Of a DNA stretch of 64,000 nucleotides, positions 25,370 to 38,819 are shown piece after piece. The notes below the pieces were generated by a model. That model made no database searches and was not told where the DNA came from. It saw nothing but the letters and a program-made list of their open reading frames with translations. The translations under genes were made by a program, and so were the position numbers. Numbering within the stretch: position 1 is the first letter of the stretch; every line of letters begins with the position of its first letter. This DNA comes from Thuidium tamariscinum (taxonomy: Eukaryota; Streptophyta; Bryopsida; Hypnales; Thuidiaceae): NCBI GenBank assembly GCA_947034885.2, contig OX344750.2:41774821-41838820 (forward strand), written 5' to 3'.

Positions 25370-27000
25370 CACAAAATCAATTAGGCAGATGGTGTATGAC
25401 AATGAGTCAAGTTGATTGAATAATTTAAATTAATTGCAGTATATTGAAGAGATTATTGAGGTTTGAAAACCTATGTGTGTATATAGAATGGTTGGCTAAT
25501 TGACTGAATTCATAGTAATCTGTATATTAATTTGTCTGAAATTCTTGAAATAAGATTATTCATTGAATTAGGTTCAATTGTTTGAACTAATTAATCATGT
25601 ATGCTATATAATTTATGTCTAATTGACTGAAGAGAGTAAATTAGATGTCAACTAGATATAAAATCCTGGGATGCATCCAATTAACTGAGTGTTGTATTAT
25701 GCATCATTGTATTAATTGTAGAAGTGAAAAGTGGATTTAATTAATATAAATTGACGAAAATGTTTGTTGCAAAACCATTTTTGGTTCTCAATTAATGGTT
25801 TGTATTGTAACTGAATGCTGTCAAATAGACTAATTGTTTGAGATCATGGGGTGGGAATAGAGGACTAGGGGTGTTAGATGTGATAATACTCAAGTCCAAT
25901 TGCCAACAACATTGAAAACTATGCCAACTGGACGGAACTATGTTGTATGCAACTGATGTGTTTGGACTCCATTTGAGTCTAATTAACTGGATGTATGTGT
26001 TGTATTGTAACAAGGTCTAATTGTCAATACAGCATGGTGGTGTTGTCTAATTGACTGAATAAATTTGGTCTATCAGACGTTGTGATTGGAGTCTTGTGAT
26101 AGTTTTATTGATAAGGTAATGTCAACTTGATTATAGGAATATTTGTGTTTATAGGAGATTATAAATCATGTTATGAAGAATTTGAATTTGAATACAGTTA
26201 AATGATAAGTATGTCAAATCGACTGTGAAGAATTCCAGTCTTAAAATTGTAAAGTCTAATTGATTAAATGCAACATAAAATTAATTTTGAAATTAACACA
26301 TGCTGATTTGATAAATTGAATCTTGAGAATCAATTATAAACTGCAATGGTTGTGATTGTATTAATGTCCATTTGATTATGTGAGAATGCAAAGATAGTTT
26401 GATTTGCTGTACTTGATCTAGAAGACTGAAATTAATTGGTAAATCGAATACCATGTCAAGAGTGATTTTATTAATGAGTTTTGCAAAAGTCTACAGTGGA
26501 AACACCCAAAACCGTCTGAATAAGGAATTCAGCATAGTTGGAGGCAGCGTTTTCTAAAACTGATATTTTTCTAGCATTAGCGAGTGAAAATCATGAATAT
26601 TCAAAAAAAAAAATTTAATTTTCGGAATCAGTATGTAATTTCTGTAAATTTTCAAAGTGTTGGCTCCCTAGACCACTGGAACCATCCTATAGGTGTACCT
26701 TAAACCGAACACCTGCTGAAATCAGATGTCAGTGAATGAAAACTACACATGTGTCTTACAAGTGCGTCAGCAAATTAGAATTAAACAGCTGTCGGACGCC
26801 TTAATGTATGCCTATGGATAGATTTAGTGACACTCTATGGCCCAAGAATAGGTACAGGGACGGAAATGGGTGTTTCTCCCTTAGTAGATTGAATACTATG
26901 TGTATGAATTGATTCAGTCTAGTGGACAATGATTCTTTTGATTGGTCTAAATTACCAATATATGAAACCAAATCTAATTGACTATTACATAGAGTCAAGT
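25370..27000. repeat. Degenerate array of TCTAATTGACTGA-containing units
   Basis: Variants of tctaattgactgaat recur at irregular spacing, for example near 25495, 25618, 25680, 25978, 26018, 26045, 26263 and 26970. Between them are similar phrases (ttgtattgta, aactgatgtg). This suggests a badly decayed tandem or internally repeated element. No coding sequence. Confidence 0.5.
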
Positions 27001-27429
27001 AATAGTTAGAATTGTAAAGTTGGAATTGTTTCCCAAAATCTAGTAGGTGGGATTTATTTTGAATACAAAATTAGATCAAGTAGTCTAAAAAGAGAGTCTA
27101 GGTCTACTAGAGTGAGTAGTTAATATAGATGGCTATTTGACATGATTCAAATCAAATGGAACGGCTAAGATTATTTAACATGCTAAAAAAGATCAACTTG
27201 GCAAGTTAAAGAAATAAAACAAGAGAAGGAAAGAAATTGAATTTTTTAAATTTGAAATTAAATTATAAACTTATAATTCAATTAAGAGTGATAAAATTGC
27301 CATGTGAGAGAGAAAAAAGAGGAATTAAATTAAAAATAAATATTTATATATTTATATATAATTGCATTAAGTGGCTATAGAATGCATAAGACAAATTGAC
27401 TACATCACATTTAAAATCCCTTTTGCAAT

Positions 27430-29300
27430 TATAAATCATTTGTCATGCTAATAATAAAAATAAAAATAAAAGTTAGAGATTTAAATAAGAGTTTTTCTAT
27501 ATATTTTTTGTAATTTTCCTTGAAGACTACTAATCTTGAATGATTTGTGAATTTGTTTTTTTAATTATAAAAATTGATAAGTAGAAGATTAAAGATCTCT
27601 TCCATTTATTCATTGGAATCTTATAAAATCATAGCATTTAGGAATCATTTGTCACATTGATTTGAAATTTTTTTTTTAAATGATGAATCAATGGAAAACT
27701 CATTCTTGCAATTTTTGTTACTATTCTTAAAGAATCCTTTCAATTTTGAATGATTTGTCATGCAATTTTTTTTTAAGAAATAATTAAGTGTAGAGATTTA
27801 GGAGAAGAACTTTCTTATTCATTTTTTACAATTCTCAAGGAATAATTTTAAGTCTCAATCACATATGATTTGTTATTTAGATTTAAGAATAAAATATATA
27901 AGGAGGAAATTGATGTAAGAATACATCTAATCATATTTGTCAATTGAAAAAAACATCTTCTTTATTTATAATTTGTCTCTTTGAATTTGGAATAAAACAT
28001 AGGATAAAGATTGTAGTAAAAACATGCCCAATTATGTTTTGGAATTCATATAAGATCATTCTTTTTATGTGATATTTTTGTTGTTGATTTCAAAATAAAT
28101 AATAAGAGGGGAATTTTCAAATAAAAACCTTCTTATTGTTTCTTGTAATTTTCTTAGATTCCTTATAATTATGAATAACTTGTCCCTTTGATTTTCTAAA
28201 TACAAGGTAAATGACGTTGATTTAGGTAAGAACTTTTTCCTTTAATTTTTTTCCTTTTAAATCACTTGTCATTATTGTTTTTGAAAACTAAAAATGAAGA
28301 GTGGGCATTGAAGTAAAAACATGTTCAGTTACATTTTGTAATCCTCAAACAATCATCCTACTTATATATGTTTTATTGCATTATTTGTCACATTGATCTA
28401 ATGATAAAAAAATAAAGGGTGGAGATTTAAATAAAAACATTTGATTTATTTTAAACAATGATAGAAAAAGTTTACTACCACTAATTTATTTGTCCCTTTG
28501 ATTCTATAAATTAAAAAAATGGGAAATTTTTTTAAGTATAGGATCTCTTCTAATTTATTTTTTGAAATCTTAAAAGAATTGTCTTGTTCATATATTAATA
28601 GTCACATTGAAATAAGAATAAAAATAAAGGATGGCAAATTAATTAAGAACTTCTCTATGTAACATCTGCAATTTTTAAAGACTCATCTTAATTTTAAATT
28701 ATTTTTCATGTTGATTTTTAAAATAAGAAATAAAAGTTAGAAATTTTAGTAAATTTTTTTTTTCTTTTTAAAAAAAAATTCTCAATGGATAATCCTGCTC
28801 ATGTATTATTTGCCAGTTTGATTGAAAAATAAAATATACATGAAAAGTATTGACGTAAAGATGTATTCAATTTATATTTTGCAATTAAGAAAGAATCATC
28901 TTTCTCATGTATTATTTGTCACATTTATTTGAAAATAAAAAGGGTGGATATTAAAATAAAAACTTTCCTATTTGACTCTTGCAATTTTTTATATTTTTCT
29001 ATATATTTTTCTATATTCCTTCTAATTATGAGTTATTTGTCATTTGATTTTAAAAATAAAGTCTAACAATTATAGATTTAAGTTAGGACTTCTTCATTCA
29101 TTTTTTGCAATCCTCAATGACGCATCCTACTCAAGTATTATTTGTCACATTGAGGTTGATTTCAAAATTCAAAATAAAGGATAGAGAATCATGTGAAAAA
29201 ACTAACTCTTATTTTTTGTAATTTTTTAATAGTCCTCCTAATTATCATTTATTTTCTATGTTGATTTTATGTTAAAGAGTTAAATAAAGACTTCATTTTT
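27430..29300 (+). repeat. Degenerate ~106-bp satellite array
   Basis: About 17 diverged units. The landmark ATTTGTCACATTGATTT or its variant ATTTGTCCCTTTGATTT recurs near 27647, 27753, 27868, 27970, 28178, 28383, 28488, 28599, 28701, 28807, 28912, 29033, 29139 and 29248, mostly 102-121 bp apart. Other shared blocks are gagatttaaataaaaac and ttttgcaattctcaaagaat. CACATTGA-type and CCCTTTGA/CATGTTGA-type units tend to alternate, suggesting a dimer of about 210 bp. Confidence 0.75.
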
Positions 29301-29662
29301 TTATATTTGGCAATTTTCATCTGAATTTATGACATGATTTTTTTTAAAAATTTTTAAAATAGAAAATTAAATAGCTATATGAGAATATTATTCTTTTCCT
29401 AAATGGTGCCTAAAATAACAAAATTATGCCCAATTAAGCTCAAAATAGGAAAGACTAAGCAATACAAAAATTTGAAATTTTGAATTAAATTTTTTCTTTG
29501 TAGATTATGTTTTTGTGTATATGGAAAGTTTTGATTCATTTCAATTAAATAAATAATGTGGAAGTTATGGACAATCTTGTTTTTCAAGCAATCTAAGCAT
29601 CTTTTTGAAGAAACAACTTTGAAGGATTTATTATCTGAATACAATTTTTACAATTATCCTAA

Positions 29663-29917
29663 AAGGCCTTATTCGTTATATTGAGACAAAGTGTAGTCTC
29701 AATTTTATCTTAGAGTCGAAGATAAATGGTCATAACTTTTTTATTTTGAGTCTATTTGATAATTTGAGACTTTAATATAGTAATACATGTAAAAACCTTT
29801 AATTGTCCAAAGGTTACAATCTCATTTGATCGTCGGCTCGATGATAAATGACTAAAAATTTTTTAGGGTGAAGTCTCAAAATGTGTAAATTGTCTCATTT
29901 TAATGAATAAGGCCTTC
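29663..29917. mobile_element. Tourist/Harbinger-like MITE
   Basis: A 255-bp element. The left end AAGGCCTTATTCGTTATATT and the inverted right end AAGGCCTTATTCATTAAAAT are near copies, and both continue into GAGACAA. TAA flanks both sides (29660-29662 and 29918-29920), as in PIF/Harbinger MITEs, with one terminal base mismatched on the right. No coding capacity. Confidence 0.7.
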
Positions 29918-29920
29918 TAA

Positions 29921-31030
29921 ATGAAGAGGTTCTAAATGATTAAGTTTGCTTCCTAAAAAAATCTCAATATTAGTATTATTGCATTTTAATTCCATCTTAA
30001 AGATATTAATAATTTAGATTTTCCTTCTATCTCATACCTCCTTCTAATCAACAATTTTAAATAAAATAAAAATTAAGTTATTTTTTACTTGAGTTCATTT
30101 TCTTTACCTAAACTCTCAACTGAATTTTTGACTATAAAAGTTCAAAGTTCAAAACTCTATAGTGCAAAAAATTAAAGTTAACAAGGCTAAAAATAAAATA
30201 ATCTAGTCTTGCAATGTGTTAAGAAACTTGTTTTTCACTTTAAATATAGAGATCTGGCAATCTTTGCAGTCAAAACTTCTGAAATTCTTTTCACACATTC
30301 TCATGCAAAATTAGGTGTAAGATCCTATATTTAGACATTAAAAATAACTTTCAAATTTTTTGACTCTTTACTATTTACTAAAGAAATGATAATTTTGAGT
30401 GTGTTTTTTGCAAAAAAATGGTTTTGGTCCTTAAAAATTTACTATTTAAAATCAAAATTTAAATTTACTATTTACTATTAATTGAAATTTCTAAATATTC
30501 ATCTTAAGTAAATCATATGTTTACCTAATTTCTAAAAATTTTGATTGTTTAAAGAAGATTAAATTTGAAGAGTATTGAATTTGAAAGAAACTGAATTCTT
30601 TTCTTCCCATAGTTGTCCCTTCACCCACTCAAGTAGCCTCTTTACTTACATGCACCCTCAATAACACCCGTAGTTGCTTTTTCCTTATTTTGAGTTGCCT
30701 TTCCTCACCCCACACTCGCTCCTTCCCATAATTACCTTCTTTTGGACCAATAGTCAACCACCCTTTATCTACACACGTTCCACTTGTAGTTGTTGATATC
30801 TTACCCTCATGCTCCCCATCCACAATTACCTTTGGTGACGTGGTTTAGAATTTTCACACAAGACAATTTTTTTTTGCTTATTAAGCATTGAAGAATTTCA
30901 AAAGTTTGGATAATCTCGAGTAGGACAATTTCAAGCTTGTCTCAATTGACCGACACTCGTTATATACAACATATAACATCAAACTAGCAATTTGATACTA
31001 AAATCCAAAAACATATTTGATGGAACAACC
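29921..31030. other. AT-rich intergenic DNA, no gene
   Basis: No feature could be supported. 30600-30830 is somewhat less AT-rich, but its open frame (30629-30823, minus) matches nothing known. Confidence 0.45.
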
Positions 31031-31034
31031 TTGT

Positions 31035-31440
31035 TTTATTGTTTGTCATATATCCATGCTGATTTTGAAGTTTTAAGAATTATAATATAGATTTAAGTAA
31101 GACCTTATCCATTTATGTTTTGCAATTCTCAAAGAATTGTCTTATTCATAAATCATTTCTAAACTGATAAATAAAAAAATTTAAATTGTTAAATAATTTT
31201 TTTTAATTATGTTCAAAAATTAATTATGACCTTGTTTCAATACTTGCATTCTCAAAGAGTTTGCTTAATTATCTTAAAATTCTTATATGTATTTCAAAAT
31301 AAAAAACAAACAATGGTGATTTGAGAAAAACATTCACTTTTTAATTTTGAACTATTATCAAAGAGCCCTTTGTAATCATAAGTTATTTATTGTCTTGATA
31401 ATAAAAATGAAAAATAAAGCGTGGAGATTTAAATAAGAGT
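31035..31440 (+). repeat. Outlying copies of the ~106-bp satellite
   Basis: Begins gtcatatatccatgctgatt and is collinear with 20100-20420. It ends with gcgtggagatttaaataaga, a phrase of the main array at 27.4-29.3 kb. Confidence 0.6.
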
Positions 31441-31834
31441 ATTTCTTGAACTACGTAGTTTGATGGTAAGTGGAATGTTTACATTGATAACCTAAATAGT
31501 TTTCATATGATTCTATCTTGTATGATTTTTTTTTTCAACTTCTATTATATCAAGCTTTACTTCTAATTTTATAAATGTGAAGTAGCCTTTACGACTTTTT
31601 GGAGTCTTGTCATGAATTGTGTAGTATTGGCTACTTCATTTTTTAAAGCTATTTTACCACTAAAATGCGACATTGTCCAATTTGTAATACTATAATAGAT
31701 AAGTAGTAGTATATTAATGGTTGATTTTCATTCAATGTTGTTAATGACTTTTGTAGATAACCTAGTAAGAATAAAATTTTGACCTATTTGTGTATATTTT
31801 AGTGAATTTATTTTGGATTTTGATAGTCTAATTG

Positions 31835-32065
31835 GGTGATTGCAAGAAACACTTGTCTTTTTTTTTGTCCCCTTGATTTCCAATAGCGAGGTAGTTTTTT
31901 GCGCATAACTTTTCTATGTTTTGTTCATTTGCCTCGAAATTTGGAATGAAGGTGCACAAAAAAGTTTTAGATGTTGATTAATTTTACCGAAATTTTTAAA
32001 ATTATTTTACTTGTCCATACTACTTATTTACCAAAAATATAAAAATATATTAGGCCATACCTTTT
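31835..32065 (+). mobile_element. Truncated GGTGATTGCAAG-type element
   Basis: Starts GGGTGATTGCAAGAAACACT and stays similar for about 230 bp to the left part of the complete element at 52127-52891 (shared phrases tagttttttgc and aatgaaggtgcaca). The opposite terminus was not found downstream, so this copy is probably truncated or rearranged. Confidence 0.65.
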
Positions 32066-33947
32066 GATTCTTATTTCCAAATGCCAAAAAATTTAGTATG
32101 CATGAAATATATTCCTTGTCTCCACCTTCTATTAAAATTTTGGATTAAAACATCTTAATCAACATTCACACCAACCTCTCTAAAATTACTATACAATCGA
32201 AAAACACAATCTAGTCCTTCAGATTTAAAAATAGATAAATAATCATTATGATTAAATCTTAAAAGGTGCAATAAAATCAATAAGATAGTAATAAGAATGT
32301 TTTAAAAATAATCTTAAGAAGAAGTTTAAATCAAAATATTAAAAAAAATAATTTTAGGTTCTTAAAACTAGTTTAGCCCTAAAGATTGAATAATATCAGA
32401 GAAGTTAAAATGGAATGAATTTTTTATTTAAGCTAAAGTAGATTTAGATGAAAATCAACTAAAGTTCACTATTTTTTTTTGAGTCAAAATTTAAGTAGAA
32501 ATATTAAAATAGAAAATAAATAAATAAATAAATAATGATAAATTTCAATAAATAGATTTGGAGTAATTGACAAATGAAGTTTTGAACATTAAAAGTAGGT
32601 GTAATATTTCATCCATAGATATCTTTTTATTAGAAAGTTTGATTTTATTATTTTAGAAATCTTTAATATTTTGAAAAGGACATTAGAAGCCTTAGAACTT
32701 AAACTATTTTATCTTTTTGTTTTACTGATCTTTCATAGATTTGGTTGAGTGGTTAAAACTAAAATTGATTTTAAGTACTAATTAGTTTTGAGTTAGATTA
32801 GTAATTTAGTATTTCAATGAGGGAGTTTCAAGATAGAACTCCATACCAAAGTTCTATTGCAAGAAAGGCATTTTTGAATTTTATGAATAGACATCCAATA
32901 GAATTCATTTTACAATATAGAATTTGATTGTATTTGCCTTATTTTAAGGGATGGAATAAAGCACTCAAAGAGATTCTTAAAAATAGAATGATGCAAAAGA
33001 TGAGATAATGTTAAATCTTATTCAAAAAATAGGATTTGTAAACAATAAACATGTTTCCTACCAATGGGATGATTTTTGCCTTCATAAAACAAAAAATTTC
33101 TTAGAATTTGAAACATTCTATGCTTAAGAATATAATGCATAATTATTTTTTGGTATAATAATTTATAGAATGACCTTTTCTGACAATGCTATCATATGCA
33201 ACAACTTTTACTATTGAGTATAATAAATAAAAATGTGCCTATGACAACTACTTTGTGCAAAATAAAGTTTTTTCTTGTACAATTGTTTTAATTTTGGATT
33301 AAAGGATTACTTCAACATTACATATATTATATCACAAGCTTTCTGCAAATACTACAAGTGACTATGAAAAATCTAGTGAGGATACTACCATTAGTACTAT
33401 AGAGTCCTTCAAGAGATTAGGTATAATTTTTTGTATAGAATTTCAAGAATATCATCTCATGTTATTTACATTTGTTCATTTTGAAAAAAAACTGACCATC
33501 AATGATAAGCACAAAATATCATGTATATAGAGAAGAAAATTGCCTTTTTTAGAAGCCACTCTAGATAGAAGATTGCATTTTTAGGACGGTTTTTTGACTT
33601 TTTAAATTTGAACAACAATCTTAACTTCTTAAATTATTCTTTGTTTGCTTAGAATTTTTAGAATGTTTTGAATGTCCACCTATTTGCTACCAAGCAAAAA
33701 CAATAATTTACGATAAACTGAACAAAGAGATTTTTCTTAAATTTTTTTCTTGTTGTTTAAGTCTTATATATATATATATTGTTCATTATTTTTAAATGTT
33801 AATGTAAAAAAAAATTGGTTTTGCAATCTCATGTGTAATCAAGTCTTGTTTACTATGCTAACATGTAAATTAAGATCATCAAAAAATTACTATGAAATGA
33901 TAAAGTATCATGTATAATAGTTTTACTTGAATAAAAGTTCTTATAGC

Positions 33948-34019
33948 ATTGTCATTGTTAAATTTTTAACAATGTTGAAATAGATTGTCATTGTTAAATT
34001 TCTAACAATGTTGAAATAC
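33948..34019. repeat. 36-bp tandem duplication of a small hairpin
   Basis: ATTGTCATTGTTAAATTT followed by YTAACAATGTTGAAATA occurs twice in tandem with one or two differences. Each copy contains the palindrome CATTGTTAAA...TTAACAATG. Confidence 0.85.
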
Positions 34020-35325
34020 TCCAAATAAATGAAACCATATCACTATTATGAACTTCAAAACTTGCAAAATATAGGTGCTACAATATCTATGTGCAATTAC
34101 TATTAAATTTTCTTTACTTCCAAATTTTGCAACATTTGACCATATAAATTATTCACTTATTTTTTATTTGATTCTCTTAATCTCATCTATTTCTATTGTA
34201 GTTTTATCAAAAGAATTTATATTTCATTTTTTTGTAAGAAAAACAACTCCCATTTGATGCTAATTGATTGTTTGCTATAACTCTACACCTAACAATTTTA
34301 AAGTCTAAAAATAATATGGATTCAATTTTTGATTTGATATAGAAGCAAAAATATTTTAGTAAAAAAAATTCTACTTTTTCATACTATTGTATGTGGATGT
34401 TTTGCTACAAAAATAAGCTAATTAATAATTAAGATTTTGAGAATGATTACAATTTTAATAACTATATAAAAAACTAGAATTTACATTATATTTTTTCTAC
34501 CATGTTTACAAATGTTGAAATTCTATATTACGATAAAAATTATTCATTTATAGTTGACCAATTCATATTAATATTCAATTGTAGAAAACATCAAATAATT
34601 ATAATATAAAAAAGTTAAAATACTTTTACTAAACCACATAATGAATACTATATTTCTATCACATCTATTTTAATCTATTATTATTATTCAATTATTTTTT
34701 ATGATCCCTACATGTAAAAATATGATACTTCCAATTCAGCTATATTTTTTTAAATTGTCATGGAACAAATTTTCTAAAGATTCTATTTTAGATTTGGATG
34801 CAATTTATAGAAAATTATAAACTCTAATTTCAAATAGTTTTTCAAGCTTGGATTTTTGATGGTCTAATGTAGCTATTTTACTTAGTGACTATCTATTGCT
34901 ATGAGCATGGATCTTCAATTAAAAAATTATTTTAAATAATCATAATAATATTTAAGTTCAAATAACATAATGACTATTATTTTTTTAATTTAACTTCATA
35001 AAAATAATACCATTATTTTTGTTTTTATATAAAATAATATTTTTACATCTCACACAATAGATGATTAGATGATAATATAAATGAGGTGGATTCTAATTAC
35101 ATATCATACTCATCAAGATGAGGCTTGATGTATGAATTTTTGGAAATGTGCATTTGGTGAGCTTTGGTAGAATATCCTAGCTTTTCTATGAAAGTATCAT
35201 TTACTAATCATCACCATATCTAATATCTTTGTTACTCTTGAGTTCCACAAATCCTCCATGCTCATAAATAAATTCAAAAGGTCATAACATTCTTAATACT
35301 TTTGCCTCCAAAAAACTATCCAAAA

Positions 35326-35330
<5 letters not shown>

Positions 35331-35361
<31 letters not shown>
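35331..35361. repeat. (TA)n microsatellite
   Basis: About 15 uninterrupted TA dinucleotides. A shorter TA run lies near 33769. Confidence 0.95.
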
Positions 35362-35363
<2 letters not shown>

Positions 35364-37931
35364 CCTTTTTTATAGACAAAAATGATTGAAATAATCCAAT
35401 TATTTAAAAAAGTCAATCTTACTACTTTCAATTTTCTTTTCTTTTCTTTTCAATCATTTCATTATTTTGTTTTCAAGTGCACATATTGATACATTTTATA
35501 CTTGTAACTTATGCCTGTTTATAAAAATAGTATTATTACTATTTGAAGTAATTTATTTATTTTTAAATATTTTTTCATACAATAGTTCAATGACATGTTT
35601 GTATTTTCTTGTTTCCCTATAAGCTTTTTATTGTTCTACCAAACAATAAAAATAAAAATTCATTTGCAAACATTGTTGTCTCTAAAATTCTATTGAATTT
35701 ATTATATATTATTTTATGATATATTGTGATGACAATCTAAAAAATAAAATAAAATTTGTTCATTATAAAATAATATTATTAAAAAGATATAAAAAATCAT
35801 TGAAAAAAAAAAATTAGATTTCTAAAAATTAAATATTGGTAAGAAATTCAATACAAACAATACTAATTCAATATTATAAACTTAAATATTTTTTTGAATG
35901 AATTTTTTAAATTCTGATTTATTACCAAATGTCATCCTGTATGATTTTTGATTAAAGAAAATCCAATGTTAAAATATTTTAATAATTTTTAAAGTCAATT
36001 TTATATTGAGTAGTTCAAAAATAATATAAATTAAAAAATAATAAATTAAAAATTTAAGTTAAGAAATAATATTTGTTATCTATATGATCAATAAAAATCT
36101 TTTGAATTTATATGATTTTCAAGATAAAGTAGGATGAACTTTCATTTTACATTGGATAAGATTTAGATGAAAGTAATAATCATTTTTCTAATTCACATAT
36201 AATAAATTTTTAAAAAAGAATCAAGATTTATTTAAAATCAATAGTACAAAATAAATATGCAATTAAATCATATAGTAAAAAGCACTCAATGGATGAATGG
36301 ATGGACAATTTATTGATAAAATTTTGTCTATAAATAGCTTTTGCTAGGAAAGATTGATTAAGAATTATTTCATCATTTTAGAATTCTAAGCATAAAACAC
36401 ATAAAACATTCTACAACTCAAGCTAATTAGAAATTAGATTTGATTAATGTTTATTAAAAAGTCCAAAAATGTATAAAAATTTATATAAGCCAAACCAATG
36501 ACTTTTCAAGATTGCATTGTTTTCAATTGACATTTTGATTATTTATGACATAGAAAAATACTAAAGAAATTTAGTACTTAAAAGGGACAATTAACAAAGT
36601 TCAAATATTTGATTTAAAAATTCAACACCAAAAAAACAAAGAGTCTAATTGAATCCATTCTATTTCAAAAGTGAAAATAAGATGATGATAGAATGCTTGA
36701 TTATTCAACTTCAGTTTTTAAAGTCCAACAATAAAAAATTGATTGTGTCTTATTTACTTTTCAAGAGTAGTAACAGATTAATAGAACACTCAAACCACCT
36801 ACCTATTACATTGCTTTTTATCACCATTCTAAATAAATGTTTTTTGTAAGACTTAGAGAATATGGACTATAAGATTAAATCTTGTATTAATGGTTTTTAG
36901 ATTTATTTGTTACTAAAACCTTGATTTTGAATTCTAATGATTAAATTTTTTTTTTCAATTATAATAATTTTAAAAATATTTAGATTACATTAAATTATTT
37001 TTTAAAATTTTGATTAAAATAGTTTTTAAATCTAATTTTAAAATTTTGAGTGAAAAGTAAAATTATTATATATTTGATTTAGATTCAATAATTTTGAATA
37101 ATCTAATTATGATAGTAAATTATCAATTTTTTATAATTAATAATTTTATTGACTAAAGAATATAAAAAGATGTAAAAGATGGATTTTTTTGGTTTGCATA
37201 GATAGTGGAAATATCTACAATGTTAAATTATTTTTTTATATTTGTAAATGTTATTTGAACAAAATATTAAATGCTTACTTAAGAAAATCAATTGCTAAAG
37301 GTATTGCCGTGGTCTTAAGGCATAAATTATTCTTACTTATTTCATTTCAAATCAGTTTATAAAGACATCATAGTTATTTTCAATGATGATTATGTCATAA
37401 AACTTATTTTATAGGTAACAAATTGTATGTTGATAATTTTTGTGAATGCATTGTGAGTGTTTTTATCTTCACTTTTAGAATAAAATGCAGACAATCAAAT
37501 TCAATTTTTTTAACACTAAATTCCTAGTGTTTTTATTTAATATGCTAATCTATTATGTTTTTTTAAATAATAGAAAAATGATTTATTGTCTCTATTTTTA
37601 ATTTACCTAGGTGCAAATTTTCAATATTTAACAATAATTTAGATGTGATGGCTAGTTTTCACACAATGTCATTAAAGAAAAGGTAAAATTTATATGAAGG
37701 AAAAGCATAAAAAATTTCAACTATAAAGATTATTATTCTCTAAGAAATGATAAAAATGAAAAAATTTAAACAATTTTTTCTAAAAATTATTATTAGATAA
37801 AATTTAATTTTAAAACTAAACTATAAAGTTTATTTTCCTTATTGCAATTGTAAAAATTGATATTGAATTTTTGAGTTATTTTTAAGTTTAATTCTATTCT
37901 TGAAATTTAAAATTTCACTTCATATGACTAT

Positions 37932-38180
37932 CCTCCCAAAATATGCGTCCCACTTTGGCTTACATTAGTTGCCCCTTTTTCTTCAAAATTTTTATAAGCC
38001 GTTGATTGTTTTTTTTAAAATATTGACCTTTGAAATCATTGACCTCAAAATATGCGTACCACTTTGGCTTACATTAGTTGCCCCTTTTTCTTCAAAAATT
38101 TTATAAGCCGTTGATTTTTTTAAGAAAATATTGACCATTGAAATCATTGACCTCAAAAAAATCACAAGTTGTTGATTTGT
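37932..38180 (+). repeat. ~110-bp tandem repeat, two copies plus a partial
   Basis: The unit, marked by atatgcgtcccactttggct and ttagttgcccctttttcttc, starts at 37932, 38043 and 38151 (the last partial). The first two copies are nearly identical. Confidence 0.9.
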
Positions 38181-38448
38181 CCTAATATAAATATGATATC
38201 TGAATACCCATATGGATATAAAATGAATATTGAGTATAGCTACAATATTTTATACAAATACTATAATGAATATTGGATATGGATATACATATAGATATGA
38301 ATGTAGTAATAGATACAGATACTAAATAAGGATGGGTACTAGATACGGGATTGAAAATCCCATATTGATTATCAATTACATTGACTTTTGAAAATTACAA
38401 GAAGGGTGGGGGGTGGAGGATGAAAATTTAAAACTTTAAATTTTTTTT
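38181..38448. other. GATA-rich low-complexity tract
   Basis: 38205-38345 is made of loosely repeated tggatat/agatac/gaatatt words, like a decayed short tandem repeat. 38400-38425 is a purine-rich run with ggggggtgg. Confidence 0.5.
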
Positions 38449-38466
38449 GGGGGGGGGGCTGGGGGG
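38449..38466 (+). other. G-run, possible G-quadruplex
   Basis: Ten G, then CT, then six G. Another G-rich run lies about 30 bp upstream (gggtggggggtgg). This is unusual in such AT-rich DNA. Confidence 0.6.
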
Positions 38467-38819
38467 AGATTTGTTTGAGTTAATAATTTTTTTAATTTAA
38501 AATTATTTTGGGTGGGTAGTGAGGCCTCATGGTATCTCTATCTCACTATCCACTATCCATTCAAAAGACATGTTATAGGTAACAACTATAAGCCCTTAAT
38601 TTTCACCTTTAAAAAAATAATGAGAGCGCAATTAGGTTTTATGCAATCCTAAGTCCTATAAGAATCTAAGCATCAATTCATGGTGCCTTTAAAGCAATGA
38701 ATCTTTTTTATTTATCTTGTTTTTTTTAATGCTCACTTCCTTCATAATTTTTTTTCTTTCATTTGTCTTCTTGTTTAATTTGCTTGCCTAATAGCTGTGC
38801 TAATTTTTTCTTGATTTTT

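Larger units (their letters stand above)
32066..37931. other. Long AT-rich stretch without genes
   Basis: Almost 6 kb of very AT-rich DNA. Apart from the short repeats listed separately, no inverted-repeat element, coding run or RNA gene could be recognised. Confidence 0.5.

Noticed and set aside
27430-29300. Regularly spaced repeats resembling a CRISPR array
   Set aside because: Units are contiguous and diverged with no unique spacers, and the genome is eukaryotic. It is a decayed satellite.
20090-31440. Matching segments at 20.1 and 31.0 kb as LTRs of one 11-kb element
   Set aside because: The similarity is explained by the shared satellite unit. There are no TG/CA ends, no duplication, and the sequences diverge right after the repeat block.
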